A stretch of DNA of 64,000 nt from Shewanella vesiculosa (GCF_021560015.1 NZ_CP073588.1:2232001-2296000); one strand, 5' to 3'; positions 34,115-45,600 are shown, counted from the first letter of the stretch. A program made the numbers and translations. The notes: generated by a model not told the origin, from the letters alone.

Positions 34115-34774
34115 CTAACGCAAAAAACCTGATTTAGCGAGTAATTCCATGGTCACGCCCGATGAAGGCTGTGCATGGTGAGCTTCTGGTTGCATTAATC
34201 GTTCTAAATAACGGGCAATTAAATCCACTTCAATGTTAACGCTATCACCGACTTTCAAATGCACCAGCGTAGTCTCGCCCGCAGTATGAGGCACTATGGT
34301 TAATCTGAAGCGATGACCATCAACTTCATTGACGGTTAAACTAACACCGTCAATGGTAATCGAACCTTTGTGAGCGATGTAACGACTTAATTGCGCTGGT
34401 GTTGATAACCAAAACTCAAGCGCTTTACCTCGATAAGCACACTGCTCTACTTTTGCGATGCCATCCACGTGGCCGCTGACCATGTGCCCACCCAACCTTG
34501 TGGTTGGCGTAACCGCTTTTTCAAGATTAACCTTTTGGCCGACTTGATAATGACTAAAACCGGTTAACGCGACAGTTTCAGCTGATATATCAGCAATATA
34601 ACCATCACCTAAACGTTCAACAACCGTTAAACACACACCATTAGTCGCAATGCTGTCACCTAGCTTTACATCGGTTAAATCTAGCTTACCGCTAGCAACC
34701 GTTAAGCGAATATCGTCACCTTTTCGATCAATTTTACGTAATGTGCCAAGGGCTTCGATTATCCCAGTAAACAT
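34115..34774 (-). CDS. ribE: riboflavin synthase alpha chain
   Basis: Last riboflavin step: dismutates two 6,7-dimethyl-8-ribityllumazine molecules. 219 residues made of two similar barrels. First starts MFTGIIEALGTL and holds GDSIATNGVCLTV and ISAETVALTGF; second holds LGGHMVSGHVDGIAKVE and GSITIDGVSLTVNEV. Between ribD and ribBA, so the pathway genes are contiguous. Some databases call this gene ribC. Confidence 0.97.
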   Translation of the reverse strand: MFTGIIEALGTLRKIDRKGDDIRLTVASGKLDLTDVKLGDSIATNGVCLTVVERLGDGYIADISAETVALTGFSHYQVGQKVNLEKAVTPTTRLGGHMVSGHVDGIAKVEQCAYRGKALEFWLSTPAQLSRYIAHKGSITIDGVSLTVNEVDGHRFRLTIVPHTAGETTLVHLKVGDSVNIEVDLIARYLERLMQPEAHHAQPSSGVTMELLAKSGFLR

Positions 34775-34837
34775 AATGACTCACTTTTTGCTTATAAACT
34801 TTGCTCTTGCTCGGGTTTTCGCCTAAGCACTCGCACA

Positions 34838-35983
34838 TTAATACGATTGATTATATCTAAGGATATATCGCTTATCTTGTCCAATGCTACGCTCATCGAT
34901 TAATTGCAACGACGGTGTTTGATCCATCGCACTGTAATCGGGTAGCTGCAACATATTACGTCCATGGCTGCCTAAAAGTTTAGCTGCCTGATAAAGCACT
35001 ACTTCATCAGCGAGACCTTGGGCAACAAATGCGCCGGCTAACGTTGCCCCAGCTTCAACTAATACGCTATTGCTATGCTGACCTAAATACGTTAGCAAAG
35101 CTAACAAAGGGATTCTACCTGACGAGTCACACTCTAATTGCAGAAAATCAACGTGCTGTGGAAAGTCAATTTTGACCTTGTCAGAATAAGCACAGCCTGA
35201 AACCAGTAAAATAGGACTTTGAATCGAAAATAACTGCTGGGCTGACGTTAATCTAGCTTGGCTATCAAGCACCACCCTTAAAGGCTGGAATATGTCTTCT
35301 TGCGTATGACAAGTGGTTAATTCACCGAGCGCTTCATAACGGACATTTAAGCTAGGGTCATCAACAAGAATAGTTTCAACCCCAGTGATTAATGCGCAAT
35401 GCCTAGCTCGGTACTTTTGCACATCAGCCCTGGCAGCGTCACCGGTAATCCACTTTGACACTCCATTCGACAGGGCTGTTTTACCGTCTAAACTGGCGGC
35501 TATTTTCACTGTCACCCAAGGCAAGCCAGTTTTCATCCGCTTCATGAAACCCAAATTTAGCGCATAAGCTTGCTCTGTCAGTAATCCGATATCAACTTGA
35601 ATACCTGCATCACGTAACATGCTGATACCGCGGCCAGCAACCTGTGGATTGGCATCGTTAACAGCAATAACAACTCGAGCGACCTTGGCATTAATTAAGC
35701 CTAAAGCACAAGGTGGTGTGCGGCCGTAATGGCTACACGGCTCAAGAGTGACATACGCGGTAGCATCTTGTGCCGAAAAGCCATTATCGCGAACCATTTT
35801 AAGCGCATTGACTTCGGCGTGGCCCTGGCCTGCACGCTGGTGATAACCTTCACCGATAATCTGGCCATTGGCGACAATGACGCAACCGACACAAGGATTT
35901 GGCCGAGTGGTATAACGACCTTTCTCGGCGAGTGCTATCGCACGGCTCATCATTTGAGTGTCGAAGGTAGAAAAGTTAGCCAT
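34838..35983 (-). CDS. ribD: bifunctional riboflavin deaminase/reductase RibD
   Basis: Second and third riboflavin steps: deaminates the pyrimidine and reduces the ribosyl side chain with NADPH. 381 residues. N-terminal deaminase: zinc ligands in GHAEVNALKM (about residue 51) and TLEPCSHYGRTPPC (about 76-89). C-terminal reductase: TVKIAASLDGKTAL and SKWITGDAARADVQKYRARHCALITG. 56 bases after nrdR. Confidence 0.97.
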   Translation of the reverse strand: MANFSTFDTQMMSRAIALAEKGRYTTRPNPCVGCVIVANGQIIGEGYHQRAGQGHAEVNALKMVRDNGFSAQDATAYVTLEPCSHYGRTPPCALGLINAKVARVVIAVNDANPQVAGRGISMLRDAGIQVDIGLLTEQAYALNLGFMKRMKTGLPWVTVKIAASLDGKTALSNGVSKWITGDAARADVQKYRARHCALITGVETILVDDPSLNVRYEALGELTTCHTQEDIFQPLRVVLDSQARLTSAQQLFSIQSPILLVSGCAYSDKVKIDFPQHVDFLQLECDSSGRIPLLALLTYLGQHSNSVLVEAGATLAGAFVAQGLADEVVLYQAAKLLGSHGRNMLQLPDYSAMDQTPSLQLIDERSIGQDKRYILRYNQSY

Positions 35984-36039
35984 ATTAGGTAATCTCTTAT
36001 TGCTCAGATGCCGTCATAAAAGGATGATATTTGTCGCCA

Positions 36040-36489
36040 TTACTTTTGTAATTTGGCAATGGCCTCACCAAATTGTGATACATCTTCAAATGCTCGATAA
36101 ACTGATGCAAAGCGGATATAAGCCACTTTATCAAGGTTCATCAACTGTTCCATCATAAGATTACCAATCATTTCAGAATTAACTTCGCGTTCGCCCGTTG
36201 CGCGCAGCGTTGATTTGATTTTAGTCAATGCTTGTTCAATTTCATCGATTGAAACAGGACGTTTTTCAACGGCACGCAGCATGCCGCCACGCAGCTTTTC
36301 TTCATCAAAGGGTTGCCGAGTACCGTCACGTTTAATCACTCTGGGCATCACTAATTCTGCACCCTCAAAGGTAGTGAAACGCTCATGGCATTCGGTACAT
36401 TCCCGGCGGCGACGAACTTGGTGACCATCAGCCACTAATCGAGAATCTATAACTTTGGTATCGGTCGCGCTACAAAAAGGGCAATGCAT
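36040..36489 (-). CDS. nrdR: transcriptional repressor NrdR
   Basis: ATP/dATP-sensing zinc repressor of ribonucleotide reductase genes. Start at 36489 ([12 protein letters not shown]), with a perfect GGAGG upstream, giving 149 residues, the E. coli length. N-terminal zinc ribbon CPFC...[10 protein letters not shown], then an ATP-cone domain ([22 protein letters not shown]). Placed just upstream of ribD as in most gammaproteobacteria. Confidence 0.98.
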   Translation of the reverse strand: MHCPFCSATDTKVIDSRLVADGHQVRRRRECTECHERFTTFEGAELVMPRVIKRDGTRQPFDEEKLRGGMLRAVEKRPVSIDEIEQALTKIKSTLRATGEREVNSEMIGNLMMEQLMNLDKVAYIRFASVYRAFEDVSQFGEAIAKLQK

Positions 36490-36502
36490 TGAGCCTCCTG
36501 CA

Positions 36503-36540
36503 GAAAAAAACAAAATGGCCGCTAACAATTAGCGGCCATT
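36503..36540 (-). terminator. terminator between glyA and nrdR
   Basis: AATGGCCGCT and AGCGGCCATT make a ten-base-pair stem with a seven-base loop; the plus-strand A-run at 36503-36515 supplies the U-tract for transcripts from glyA. It overlaps the nrdR leader. Confidence 0.88.
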
Positions 36541-36603
36541 AAAGTTTATCCTATTTGTTGAGCAAGGTTAACCTAAACCTTTTCAACAGGCATCAAGAGA
36601 CGA

Positions 36604-37852
36604 TTAACCGTATACAGGGAATCGAGCACATAATGCCAACACTTGACCTTTCACTCGTTCAGCCACTTCGGCATTAGATGCATCATCAAGAATGTCACAA
36701 ATCCAGCCGGTTAACTCTTTCTGCTTCTTTAAAACCACGACGAGTAATTGCTGGTGTTCCAATACGAACACCAGAGGTGACGAACGGTGAACGTGGATCA
36801 TCAGGTACTGAGTTTTTGTTCACGGTAATGTTGGCATTGCCCAATGCAGCATCTGCTTCTTTACCCGTTAAATCACGGCCAATTAAATCAACCAACATTA
36901 AATGGTTTTCTGTACCGCCAGAAACAATTTTGTAACCACGATCTAAAAACACACTTACCATAGCTTTAGCATTTTTAACAACTTGCTGTTGATATAGTTT
37001 AAACTCTGGCTCTAATGCTTCCTTAAATGCAACCGCTTTACCGGCGATAACATGCATTAAAGGGCCACCTTGGCCACCAGGGAATACCGCTGAGTTCAAC
37101 TTTTTATATAAGTCTTCATCATTAGCTGCAGAAATAATAATACCGCCACGTGGACCAGCCAATGTTTTATGGGTTGTTGAGGTCACAACGTGTGCATGAG
37201 GCACAGGCGTTGGATAAACATCTGCAGCCACTAAGCCAGCAACGTGAGCCATATCAACAAGCAAATAAGCACCAACTTTATCAGCAATCTCACGCATTTT
37301 AGCCCAATCGACTATGCCTGAAAATGCCGAAAAACCGCCGATCATCATCTTAGGCTTGTGCTCAATAGCTAAGCGTTCCATTTCGTCATAGTCAATTTTA
37401 CCTGACTCGTCGATGCCGTAAGGAATGATGTTGTAAAGCTTGCCGGAAAAGTTAACTGGTGAACCGTGAGTTAAGTGACCGCCGTGGGCTAAGTTCATAC
37501 CTAATACAGTGTCACCTGGCTTTAATAGCGCCATAAATACCGCACTGTTAGCTTGTGAACCAGAATGAGGCTGCACGTTGGCATATGTGGCACCAAATAA
37601 TTCTTTTGCGCGTTCAATCGCTAATGTTTCAACCACATCAACGTATTCGCACCCACCATAGTAACGCTTACCTGGATAACCTTCAGCATACTTGTTAGTT
37701 AACTGAGAACCTTGCGCTTCCATCACACGTGGACTGGTATAGTTTTCAGATGCAATCAATTCAATGTGTTCTTCTTGACGACAAGTTTCATCTTCAATGG
37801 CTTTAAATAATTCTGGATCATAATCCGCAATATTCATCGCTTTCTTCAACAT
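36604..37852 (-). pseudogene. glyA: serine hydroxymethyltransferase, one frame break near the C-terminus
   Basis: PLP enzyme that interconverts serine and glycine and loads tetrahydrofolate with one-carbon units. Residues 1-378 match E. coli GlyA closely (start [15 protein letters not shown] Lys in [15 protein letters not shown]), then the frame runs off at KEAE near 36717-36723. The rest ([13 protein letters not shown] to CARFPVYG, 38 residues) continues in another frame to 36604. A loss of two or five bases fits; five would restore the E. coli-like EAEAKEL and 417 residues. As written the product ends as a 385-residue protein with a wrong tail. The gene is normally needed for growth on minimal medium, so an error in the sequence is likely. 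Confidence 0.9.
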
Positions 37853-38113
37853 GGTAGCTCCAACATCATTATCTATATAGTAGGGTTGCGGCGTATTCTA
37901 CTCTGCAACGATAATGATTTACAGTATAAACAACATGAAATTCACTGTGTTCTGAATACAAAACGATTCATGTTTATGCCAATAGACTGGCAAATTTTAG
38001 ATCTTATGTGGCCGAAAAAACACTCAGGAGCAAATCACACAATTGCCTGTTGAGTTCAGCCTATAATACAGTAGAATTATCATCATCTTTATTGACAATT
38101 AGACAGTATTATT

Positions 38114-39781
38114 ATGGCTCAGTTTGTATACAGCATGCTTCGTGTGGGTAAAATTGTCCCGCCTAAAAAGCAGATTTTAAAAGATATTTCATTAAGTTTC
38201 TTTCCTGGCGCCAAAATTGGTGTGCTCGGCTTAAACGGTTCAGGTAAATCGACATTACTGCGTATTATGGCCGGCATCGACACTGAAATCGAAGGTGAAG
38301 CACGCCCAATGCCTGGATTGAAAATTGGTTATTTACCCCAGGAACCTCGCTTAAATGAGCAACAAACGGTTCGCGAAGCCGTTGAAGAAGCCTTAAGTGA
38401 AGCTAAAAATGCCCTAACCCGTTTAGATGAGGTTTATGCGGCTTATGCTGAGCCCGATGCTGATTTTGATGCGCTCGCTAAAGAGCAAGGTCAACTAGAA
38501 GCTATTATCCAATCTCAAGATGCTCACAATATTGATCATATTCTGGAACGTGCAGCAAATGCGTTACGCCTCCCCGATTGGGATGAAAAAATAGCTGTAC
38601 TTTCTGGTGGTGAACGCCGACGTGTCGCAATTTGTCGCTTGTTACTTGAAAAGCCTGAAATGCTATTACTTGACGAACCGACCAACCACTTAGATGCTGA
38701 GTCAGTGGCTTGGCTAGAGCATTTTTTACAAGAATATACTGGTACAGTCGTGGCGATTACCCATGACCGTTATTTCTTAGATAATGCTGCAGGCTGGATT
38801 TTAGAACTCGATCGCGGTGAAGGTATTCCATGGCAAGGCAACTACTCATCTTGGCTTGAGCAAAAAGACGCCCGTTTACAGCAAGAGTCTTCTACCGAAA
38901 GCGCTCGTCAAAAAACCATTGCTAAAGAACTAGAATGGGTAAGACAAGGTGCCAAAGGTCGTCAGTCTAAGGGCAAAGCCCGTATGGCTCGTTTTGAAGA
39001 ACTCAACACTAACGATTATCAAAAACGTAACGAAACTAATGAGTTGTTCATTCCGCCAGGGCCACGCCTTGGTGATAAAGTGATCGAAGTGACTAATTTA
39101 ACCAAGTCATATGGTGACCGCGTACTGATTGACGACCTAACCTTCACAGTCCCAAAAGGGGCAATTGTCGGTATTATTGGTGCTAACGGTGCTGGTAAAT
39201 CAACCTTGTTCAAAATGATCTCAGGTGATGAGCAACCGGACAGTGGCGATATTTCTGTCGGTGAGTCGGTTCAAATCGCCTCGGTAGATCAGTTCCGCGA
39301 TTCAATGAATGATAAAAATACTGTCTGGCAAGAGATATCTGGCGGTCACGATATTATGCGTATCAACAACACCGAGATATCGAGCCGTGCTTATGTTGGC
39401 CGCTTTAACTTCCGTGGTGGCGACCAGCAAAAAATCATCGGCACCTTATCGGGTGGTGAGCGCAACCGAGTACATTTAGCCAAATTATTGCAAGCTGGTG
39501 GCAACGTATTGCTACTCGATGAACCCACCAACGATTTAGACATCGAAACATTGCGAGCTCTCGAAGAAGCCTTATTAGAGTTTCCTGGGTGTGCAATGGT
39601 TATTTCTCATGACCGTTGGTTCCTCGACCGCATTGCAACTCATATTTTGGATTATCGAGACGAAGGCAAAGTGAACTTCTATGAAGGCAACTATACTGAG
39701 TATTCAACTTGGTTAAAGAATACCTTAGGAACTGATGTCGTTGAACCTCATCGACTAAAATACAAGCGCTTAAACAAGTAA
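38114..39781 (+). CDS. ettA: energy-dependent translational throttle protein EttA
   Basis: ABC-F ATPase that binds the ribosomal E site and gates the first peptide bond according to ATP/ADP ratio. 555 residues, the usual length. Two ABC domains: GLNGSGKSTLLRI with SGGERRRVAICRLLL and LLLDEPTNHLD; then GANGAGKSTLFKM with SGGERNRVHLAKLL and LLLDEPTNDLD. The PtIM linker with the WVRQGAKGRQSKGKAR stretch and the Arm region fit EttA rather than Uup. Monocistronic, divergent from glyA. Confidence 0.97.
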   Translation: MAQFVYSMLRVGKIVPPKKQILKDISLSFFPGAKIGVLGLNGSGKSTLLRIMAGIDTEIEGEARPMPGLKIGYLPQEPRLNEQQTVREAVEEALSEAKNALTRLDEVYAAYAEPDADFDALAKEQGQLEAIIQSQDAHNIDHILERAANALRLPDWDEKIAVLSGGERRRVAICRLLLEKPEMLLLDEPTNHLDAESVAWLEHFLQEYTGTVVAITHDRYFLDNAAGWILELDRGEGIPWQGNYSSWLEQKDARLQQESSTESARQKTIAKELEWVRQGAKGRQSKGKARMARFEELNTNDYQKRNETNELFIPPGPRLGDKVIEVTNLTKSYGDRVLIDDLTFTVPKGAIVGIIGANGAGKSTLFKMISGDEQPDSGDISVGESVQIASVDQFRDSMNDKNTVWQEISGGHDIMRINNTEISSRAYVGRFNFRGGDQQKIIGTLSGGERNRVHLAKLLQAGGNVLLLDEPTNDLDIETLRALEEALLEFPGCAMVISHDRWFLDRIATHILDYRDEGKVNFYEGNYTEYSTWLKNTLGTDVVEPHRLKYKRLNK

Positions 39782-40112
39782 CCTAAACACTTTCGCACAA
39801 ATTGTTAATAATTGTTAAGCTTGAGTGATAGTGTTGAAATAGAAGTATCGAATAAAGCAGAGCCCTAAGCTCTGCTTTATTATATTAGCTCGTATGTGAA
39901 AGGTTATTATTGAGAATGCTCTGTAGAAATATCAACATGTGTCAAAAACCTGTCAATTCATTGCACGAGATAGGCCACAATCTATTTGTAAAGCCAAAAT
40001 AACTTCAGTATTATTAATTACTAATGAACTACTTTATCTTTTGCTGATGATATTCAGCATATAACAGAGTGTCGATGGTTCCAGCTAGTATAGATACTTA
40101 ATGGAGAAATCA
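39782..40112. other. spacer between ettA and an unknown gene
   Basis: About 330 bases, A+T-rich, with the ettA terminator near its start. No gene or recognised RNA seen; it should carry the promoter of the next gene. Confidence 0.6.
39851..39881 (+). terminator. ettA terminator
   Basis: AATAAAGCAGAGC and GCTCTGCTTTATT form a 13-base-pair stem with loop CCTAA, 69 bases beyond the ettA stop. The stem tail is A+T-rich rather than followed by a long T-run. Confidence 0.78.
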
Positions 40113-41264
40113 GTGAGATACGGTTCAATTAACCTTGTTTTATTGTGTTTTTACGCCAGCAGCTCATTTGCGGCTCTCGAAATCATGACCTCAGCAGAAA
40201 AACTTTCGCTCAATAAAATTGAACATCAATACGATATCAATACTCTACAGATCCCGGTTAACGACAAACTCTTACAACTTGATAAAAAAGCCGATGAAAT
40301 AGTAGGTTTAAAAAAATTAATTATTTCAGAAAAACAACGATATGACGAACTGCTTGTAAAACTAGCAGAGCTTGAGCAAGATAAAGATGCACTTACTGAT
40401 ATCAATAAAAAAATTGAAGCGTCAGTCAATTTAGTCTATGAATTAACCCTAAAAGTAGACCAACACAGCAAACGTCTTGAAGCTAAAAAAACCGAATTAT
40501 TAGCTGAATACGAGGCAATAGATACAAAAATCGCTGCAAAAAATCAGCTGTTATTTACACTTAAAACAGACATTATTAACCGTTTAATTACTGATTTGTC
40601 TAAATCAAATAGCACACTGCCCGTCGTTATAAATAGTTCGATTGAGTGTTCAAAATATCCATCTATCGCAGATTGTTTGATGAAGTCTAAAAAGAAAAAC
40701 TTATCTAACACAGTCAATGAATCACCGTTTTTAAATGACAAGAGTATTTTATTGTCATATGAAATGATGAATGCCAGTATTAACATAAATGGAGATTTAC
40801 ACTATAAGGTGGTAATGAAGTTTACGCCTTCTTATAACAATAAAATCGACTCAATATTGAATGAAAAGTTAGGTTTAAAGTCAGCAATGTTGACATTAAT
40901 CAGTGATGTTTCAGCAGATTGGTATATCAATAATACGAAAATAGGCACAGGTAAAAAGCTATATCACGAGCTCCCTTTAGGTCAGCATAGTATTTTAGCC
41001 TCATACCAAAAACAAAATAAATCGAGTGTCGAAAACATCAAAGGTAATGGCGTAATTAATTATCAATTCAATCATACAACAGCAACTAAAAAAATCACCA
41101 ACGAACCAAATATGGTTGCAGCTAGTGTGTCAAAAAGTATAAATAAGCGAAGTGATGATGCTCAAATGAAATCCGCTGACAAAGGTTATGAATATTTTAT
41201 GGGTGTAACCCCCTTGAGCAAAAAGCAAAATATTGAGTTTACAAACGAACCCGTTGAGAAGTAA
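40113..41264 (+). CDS. secreted coiled-coil protein of unknown function
   Basis: 383 residues from the GTG at 40113; GGAGA at 40103-40107 is correctly spaced for GTG, while the ATG at 40101 has no site. A signal peptide ends near SSSFA-AL. Residues about 25-155 are Lys/Glu/Leu/Ile-rich and look like long coiled coil. After two Cys (CSKYPSIADC) comes a compact region with DWYINNTKIGTG and LPLGQHSILASY, resembling the beta-sandwich PEGA repeat in pattern, which is an inference. I do not recognise the whole protein. The low-GC, Lys/Asn-rich composition differs from neighbours and may indicate later acquisition. A terminator follows. Confidence 0.7.
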   Translation: MRYGSINLVLLCFYASSSFAALEIMTSAEKLSLNKIEHQYDINTLQIPVNDKLLQLDKKADEIVGLKKLIISEKQRYDELLVKLAELEQDKDALTDINKKIEASVNLVYELTLKVDQHSKRLEAKKTELLAEYEAIDTKIAAKNQLLFTLKTDIINRLITDLSKSNSTLPVVINSSIECSKYPSIADCLMKSKKKNLSNTVNESPFLNDKSILLSYEMMNASININGDLHYKVVMKFTPSYNNKIDSILNEKLGLKSAMLTLISDVSADWYINNTKIGTGKKLYHELPLGQHSILASYQKQNKSSVENIKGNGVINYQFNHTTATKKITNEPNMVAASVSKSINKRSDDAQMKSADKGYEYFMGVTPLSKKQNIEFTNEPVEK

Positions 41265-41326
41265 GAGATCAATTTGACTCGTAATAAAGCGCTTGCACTA
41301 ACAATTTTATTAGGATAAATATTCAC

Positions 41327-41352
41327 GCCATATCAACAGATATGGCTTTTTT
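41327..41352 (+). terminator. terminator after the coiled-coil protein
   Basis: GCCATATC and GATATGGC pair around AACA, then six T. Confidence 0.9.
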
Positions 41353-41531
41353 ATGACGATTAATTGTTACCCCCCTCGCTTCATATGCGCCTTGTTACAA
41401 AGAAAATCGAAAGATTTACATTACTTTACGCTCAATTAAGCAAAAATAATTACAATACCCAAACATCAATCACCGGCTAGCCATTAGCCAATGTCGTCGC
41501 GCAACGACACCTTCCATTATTGTTTATAGAG

Positions 41532-42629
41532 ATGTGTACTCAGATGATCAAAAAACTTAGCCAATATCTTTTTTCAACTACCATATTGATTATGGGATAT
41601 GTTGGATTTGTTCACACAGTTAACGCCGCGCCCAAGGCTATGCACGCAGAAAAAGTTGTGCCTGTTATCACAGCCATCGTTGAACAACATGAGCTTTCAC
41701 AATCAATTACCTTAATAGGAAAGCTTGTCGCGACTCACTCAGTAATGATAGCCCCGCAAGTTGCAGGCAAAATAGATAATATAGAAGTCACATCCAATCA
41801 ATACGTCAAGCAAGGGCAAGCATTACTGACGCTTGATAACCGTAAAGCTAAAGCCAGCGTAACCGAAGCCCAAGCTTATTATCAAGATGAAGTTCGCAAG
41901 CTTAACGAATTTAACAAGTTAATCCATGTTAACGCCATTACCCAAACTGAAATAGAAGCGCAAAAATCGACTGTTGATATCGCTTTTGCCCGACTAGAAT
42001 CAGCCAAAACTGACCTTGACTACCATACATTAACCGCGCCCTTTTCAGGTAATACCGGCCTAGTCAATTTCAGTCGCGGAAAAATGGTTACCATTAATGA
42101 GTCTCTATTATCACTTGATGACTTGTCTGTGCTTCAGTTGGACTTACAAGTGCCAGAGCATTATTTATCACAACTCAGCACGGGAATGTCAGTCAAGGCG
42201 ACCAGTAGAGCTTGGAATAAAACCACCTTCACAGGCAAAATTATCGCCATTGACCCTCGCGTCAATTCAGCCACACTCAACCTCAACATTCGCAGTCAGT
42301 TTGATAACCAAAAGGGTCAATTAAAGCCCGGTATGATGATGTCAGCTACGCTAGTATTTCCAAGTGTGTCATCACCAATAGTGCCAGTACAAGCTCTTGA
42401 ATATTCAGGTACTAAACGGTATGTCTACGTGATCGATAAGCATAATATCGCTACTCGTACCCAAGTGATGTTAGGCGCAAGAATTAAAGACCAAGTCTTA
42501 CTGGAATCTGGTATCAACATTGGTGATCACATCGTAGTTCAAGGCTTGGTCAACATGCGTGATGGTGTCAAAGTGAAAGAGTTAGCGACTCAATCGGAAA
42601 CGCCTCCGGTGCAACAGGAGCATAAATAA
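41532..42629 (+). CDS. RND efflux periplasmic adaptor (membrane fusion protein)
   Basis: HlyD/MexA-like adaptor that bridges an RND pump and an outer-membrane channel. 365 residues from ATG 41532; ATG 41544 (MIKKLSQYLFS) is equally possible as neither has a clear ribosome-binding site. A signal peptide ends near VNA-APK. The lipoyl half-motifs are IAPQVAGKIDNIEV with VKQGQALLTLDNRKAK, and YHTLTAPFSGNTGLV; an alpha-hairpin lies between. Beta-barrel and membrane-proximal domains follow. Its stop overlaps the pump start by one base, so the two are coupled. Confidence 0.93.
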   Translation: MCTQMIKKLSQYLFSTTILIMGYVGFVHTVNAAPKAMHAEKVVPVITAIVEQHELSQSITLIGKLVATHSVMIAPQVAGKIDNIEVTSNQYVKQGQALLTLDNRKAKASVTEAQAYYQDEVRKLNEFNKLIHVNAITQTEIEAQKSTVDIAFARLESAKTDLDYHTLTAPFSGNTGLVNFSRGKMVTINESLLSLDDLSVLQLDLQVPEHYLSQLSTGMSVKATSRAWNKTTFTGKIIAIDPRVNSATLNLNIRSQFDNQKGQLKPGMMMSATLVFPSVSSPIVPVQALEYSGTKRYVYVIDKHNIATRTQVMLGARIKDQVLLESGINIGDHIVVQGLVNMRDGVKVKELATQSETPPVQQEHK

Positions 42630-45600
42630 TGTGGCTAAGTGATACGGCGGTTAAGCGCCCTGTTGTTGCGATTGTATTAAGTCTGTTGCTGTGCGTATTT
42701 GGTTTAGTGTCTTTCTCCAAACTGTCGGTGAGAGAAATGCCCGACGTGCAAAATCCTGTCGTGACAGTGATGACCACTTATAGCGGTGCATCGGCGACGA
42801 TAATGGAAAGTAAAATCACTAAAAATCTCGAAGATGAATTAACAGGTATTAGTGGTATTGATGAAATCACCTCAACGACTCGAAATGGCATGTCACGTAT
42901 TTCAATCAAATTTGAGCTGGGTTGGGACTTAACTGAAGGCGTAAGTGACGTCCGTGACGCCGTAGCAAAAGCACAACGTCGCTTACCTGATGAAGCAAAC
43001 GATCCAATTGTATCGAAAGATAATGGCACGGGTGAGCCATCAATTTACGTCAACTTAAGCTCTGAAAATATGGACCGAACTCAGCTGACCGATTACGCCC
43101 AGCGAGTATTAGAAGACCGATTTAGCTTAATTACTGGTGTGAGCTCGGTTAATATTTCTGGTGGCTTATACAAAGTCATGTATGTGCAGCTAAAACCGCA
43201 ATTAATGGCCGGTAGAAATGTTACCACCAACGACATCATCAGTGCATTAAATACTGAAAACCTTGAAACACCCGGTGGTGAAGTTCGCAATGACACGACC
43301 GTCATGTCAGTCAGAACGAAACGACTCTATTACAGCCCAGAAGACTTTAATTATCTAGTGGTTCACACCGCAGATGATGGCACACCGATTTACCTTAAAG
43401 ATGTCGCAAGCGTGTTTGTCGGTGCAGAGAATGAAAACTCGACCTTTAAAAGTAACGGCATTGTTAACTTAAGTCTCGGCATAGTGCCACAATCAGATGC
43501 CAATCCATTAGACATCTCGACGCGAGTACAACAAGAAGTCGATAAAGTGCAGAGTTTTCTGCCCGAAGGCACAAAACTGATTGTTGATTATGATGCTAAC
43601 GTGTTTATTGCACGCTCGATTAATGAGGTATACAACACCCTGTTTATTACTGGGGTACTGGTTATCCTGGTATTGTACATTTTTATCGGACAAGTGCGCG
43701 CAACGCTTATTCCTGCGGTGACGGTTCCGGTATCATTAATTGCTGCATTTATAGCAGCATACAGCTTAGGTTATTCAATTAACTTATTAACCCTAATGGC
43801 ACTGATTTTAGCTATTGGACTGGTGGTTGATGACGCTATCGTAGTTGTTGAGAATATCTTCCACCATATTGAGCAAGGTGAAGAACCGATCCTCGCTGCT
43901 TATAAGGGAACGCGCGAGGTTGGCTTTGCGGTTATTTCCACCACACTAGTTTTGGTAATGGTGTTTTTACCTATTTCATTTATGGATGGCATGGTTGGAT
44001 TACTGTTTACCGAGTTTTCGGTGATGCTGGCGATGTCGGTGCTGTTTTCATCACTTATCGCCCTAACGCTAACGCCAGTAATGAGCAGTAAACTCTTAAA
44101 AGCCAATGTGAAGAAAAATCGTTTTAATATTGCTATCGATAATGGGTTTGCCCGTATGGAGCGAGGTTATCGTAGACTGGTTAAATGGGCATTACGCTGG
44201 CGTATAGCAGCACCGCTGATCATCATCGCCTGCATTGGTGGTAGCTACATGCTGATGCAACAAGTCCCTTCACAACTGTCACCACAAGAAGATCGCGGCG
44301 TGTTATTTGCGTTTATTAAAGGCGCCGAAGGCACCAGTTATAATCGTATGATCGCCAACATGGATATTGTTGAAAGTAGATTGATGCCACTGTTAGGTCA
44401 AGGTGTAGTGAAATCATTCAGTGTTGAAGCACCAGCATTTGGTGGTCGAGCCGGAGACCAAACAGGATTTGCCATCATCCAGCTGGAAGATTGGCAAGAT
44501 CGTGACACTAATATTAAACAAGCACTGGCATTAATCGCTCAAACCTTAAAAGATATTCCAGATGTGATGGTACGCCCTATGCTGCCAGGATTTAGAGGTC
44601 AATCCAGTGAACCGGTGCAGTTTGTGCTCGGAGGCTCTGACTATTCAGAGTTATTCAAATGGGCTCAAGTGCTGCAACAAGAGGCTGATGCAAGTCCGAT
44701 GCTTTCAGGGGCTGATTTAGATTATGCGGAAACAACCCCAGAACTGGTTGTTACTGTAGATAAACAGCGAGCTGCTGAACTCGGTATCAGTGTGGAAGAA
44801 ATCTCCACCACATTAGAAATTATGTTAGGTGGACGCAAAGAGACAACGTTTGTCGAACGCGGTGAAGAGTATGATGTCTATCTTCGTGGTGATGAAAACA
44901 GCTTTAATAGTATCACTGATCTTAGCAAGATTTACTTCCGCTCAGGCAGAGGCCAACTCATTACCCTTGATACTGTTACTCATGTTGAAGAAGTCGCCTC
45001 GCCACAAAGATTGAGTCATACCAATAAACAAAAATCGATCACCATCAAAGCCAATTTAGGTGAAGGTTATACCCTTGGGGAAGCGCTAGACTTTTTAGAA
45101 CAACGCGCAATAACATTGTTACCCAGCGATATCTCGATTGCTTACACAGGTGAGTCAAAAGATTTTAAAGAAAATCAATCCGGCGTAATGATAGTGTTTG
45201 GTTTAGCATTGCTGATTGCTTATCTAGTATTGGCAGCTCAATTTGAAAGTTTCATCAACCCAGCGGTGGTAATGTTTACCGTTCCTATGGGCATTTTTGG
45301 TGGTTTTATAGGTTTAGTGCTTACCCATCAAGGGATGAATATTTACAGCCAAATAGGCATGATAATGTTAATTGGTATGGTCACTAAAAACGGGATTTTA
45401 ATTGTCGAGTTTGCCAATCAATTACGCGATCGAGGCTTATCGCTGGACAATGCCATTATTGATGCATCAGCACGTCGTTTACGGCCGATATTAATGACGG
45501 CATTCACCACATTAATTGGTGCAATACCGTTAATCGTCTCTACCGGCGCAGGGAGTGAAAGCCGTATTGCTGTTGGAACTGTGATATTCTTTGGCATGGC

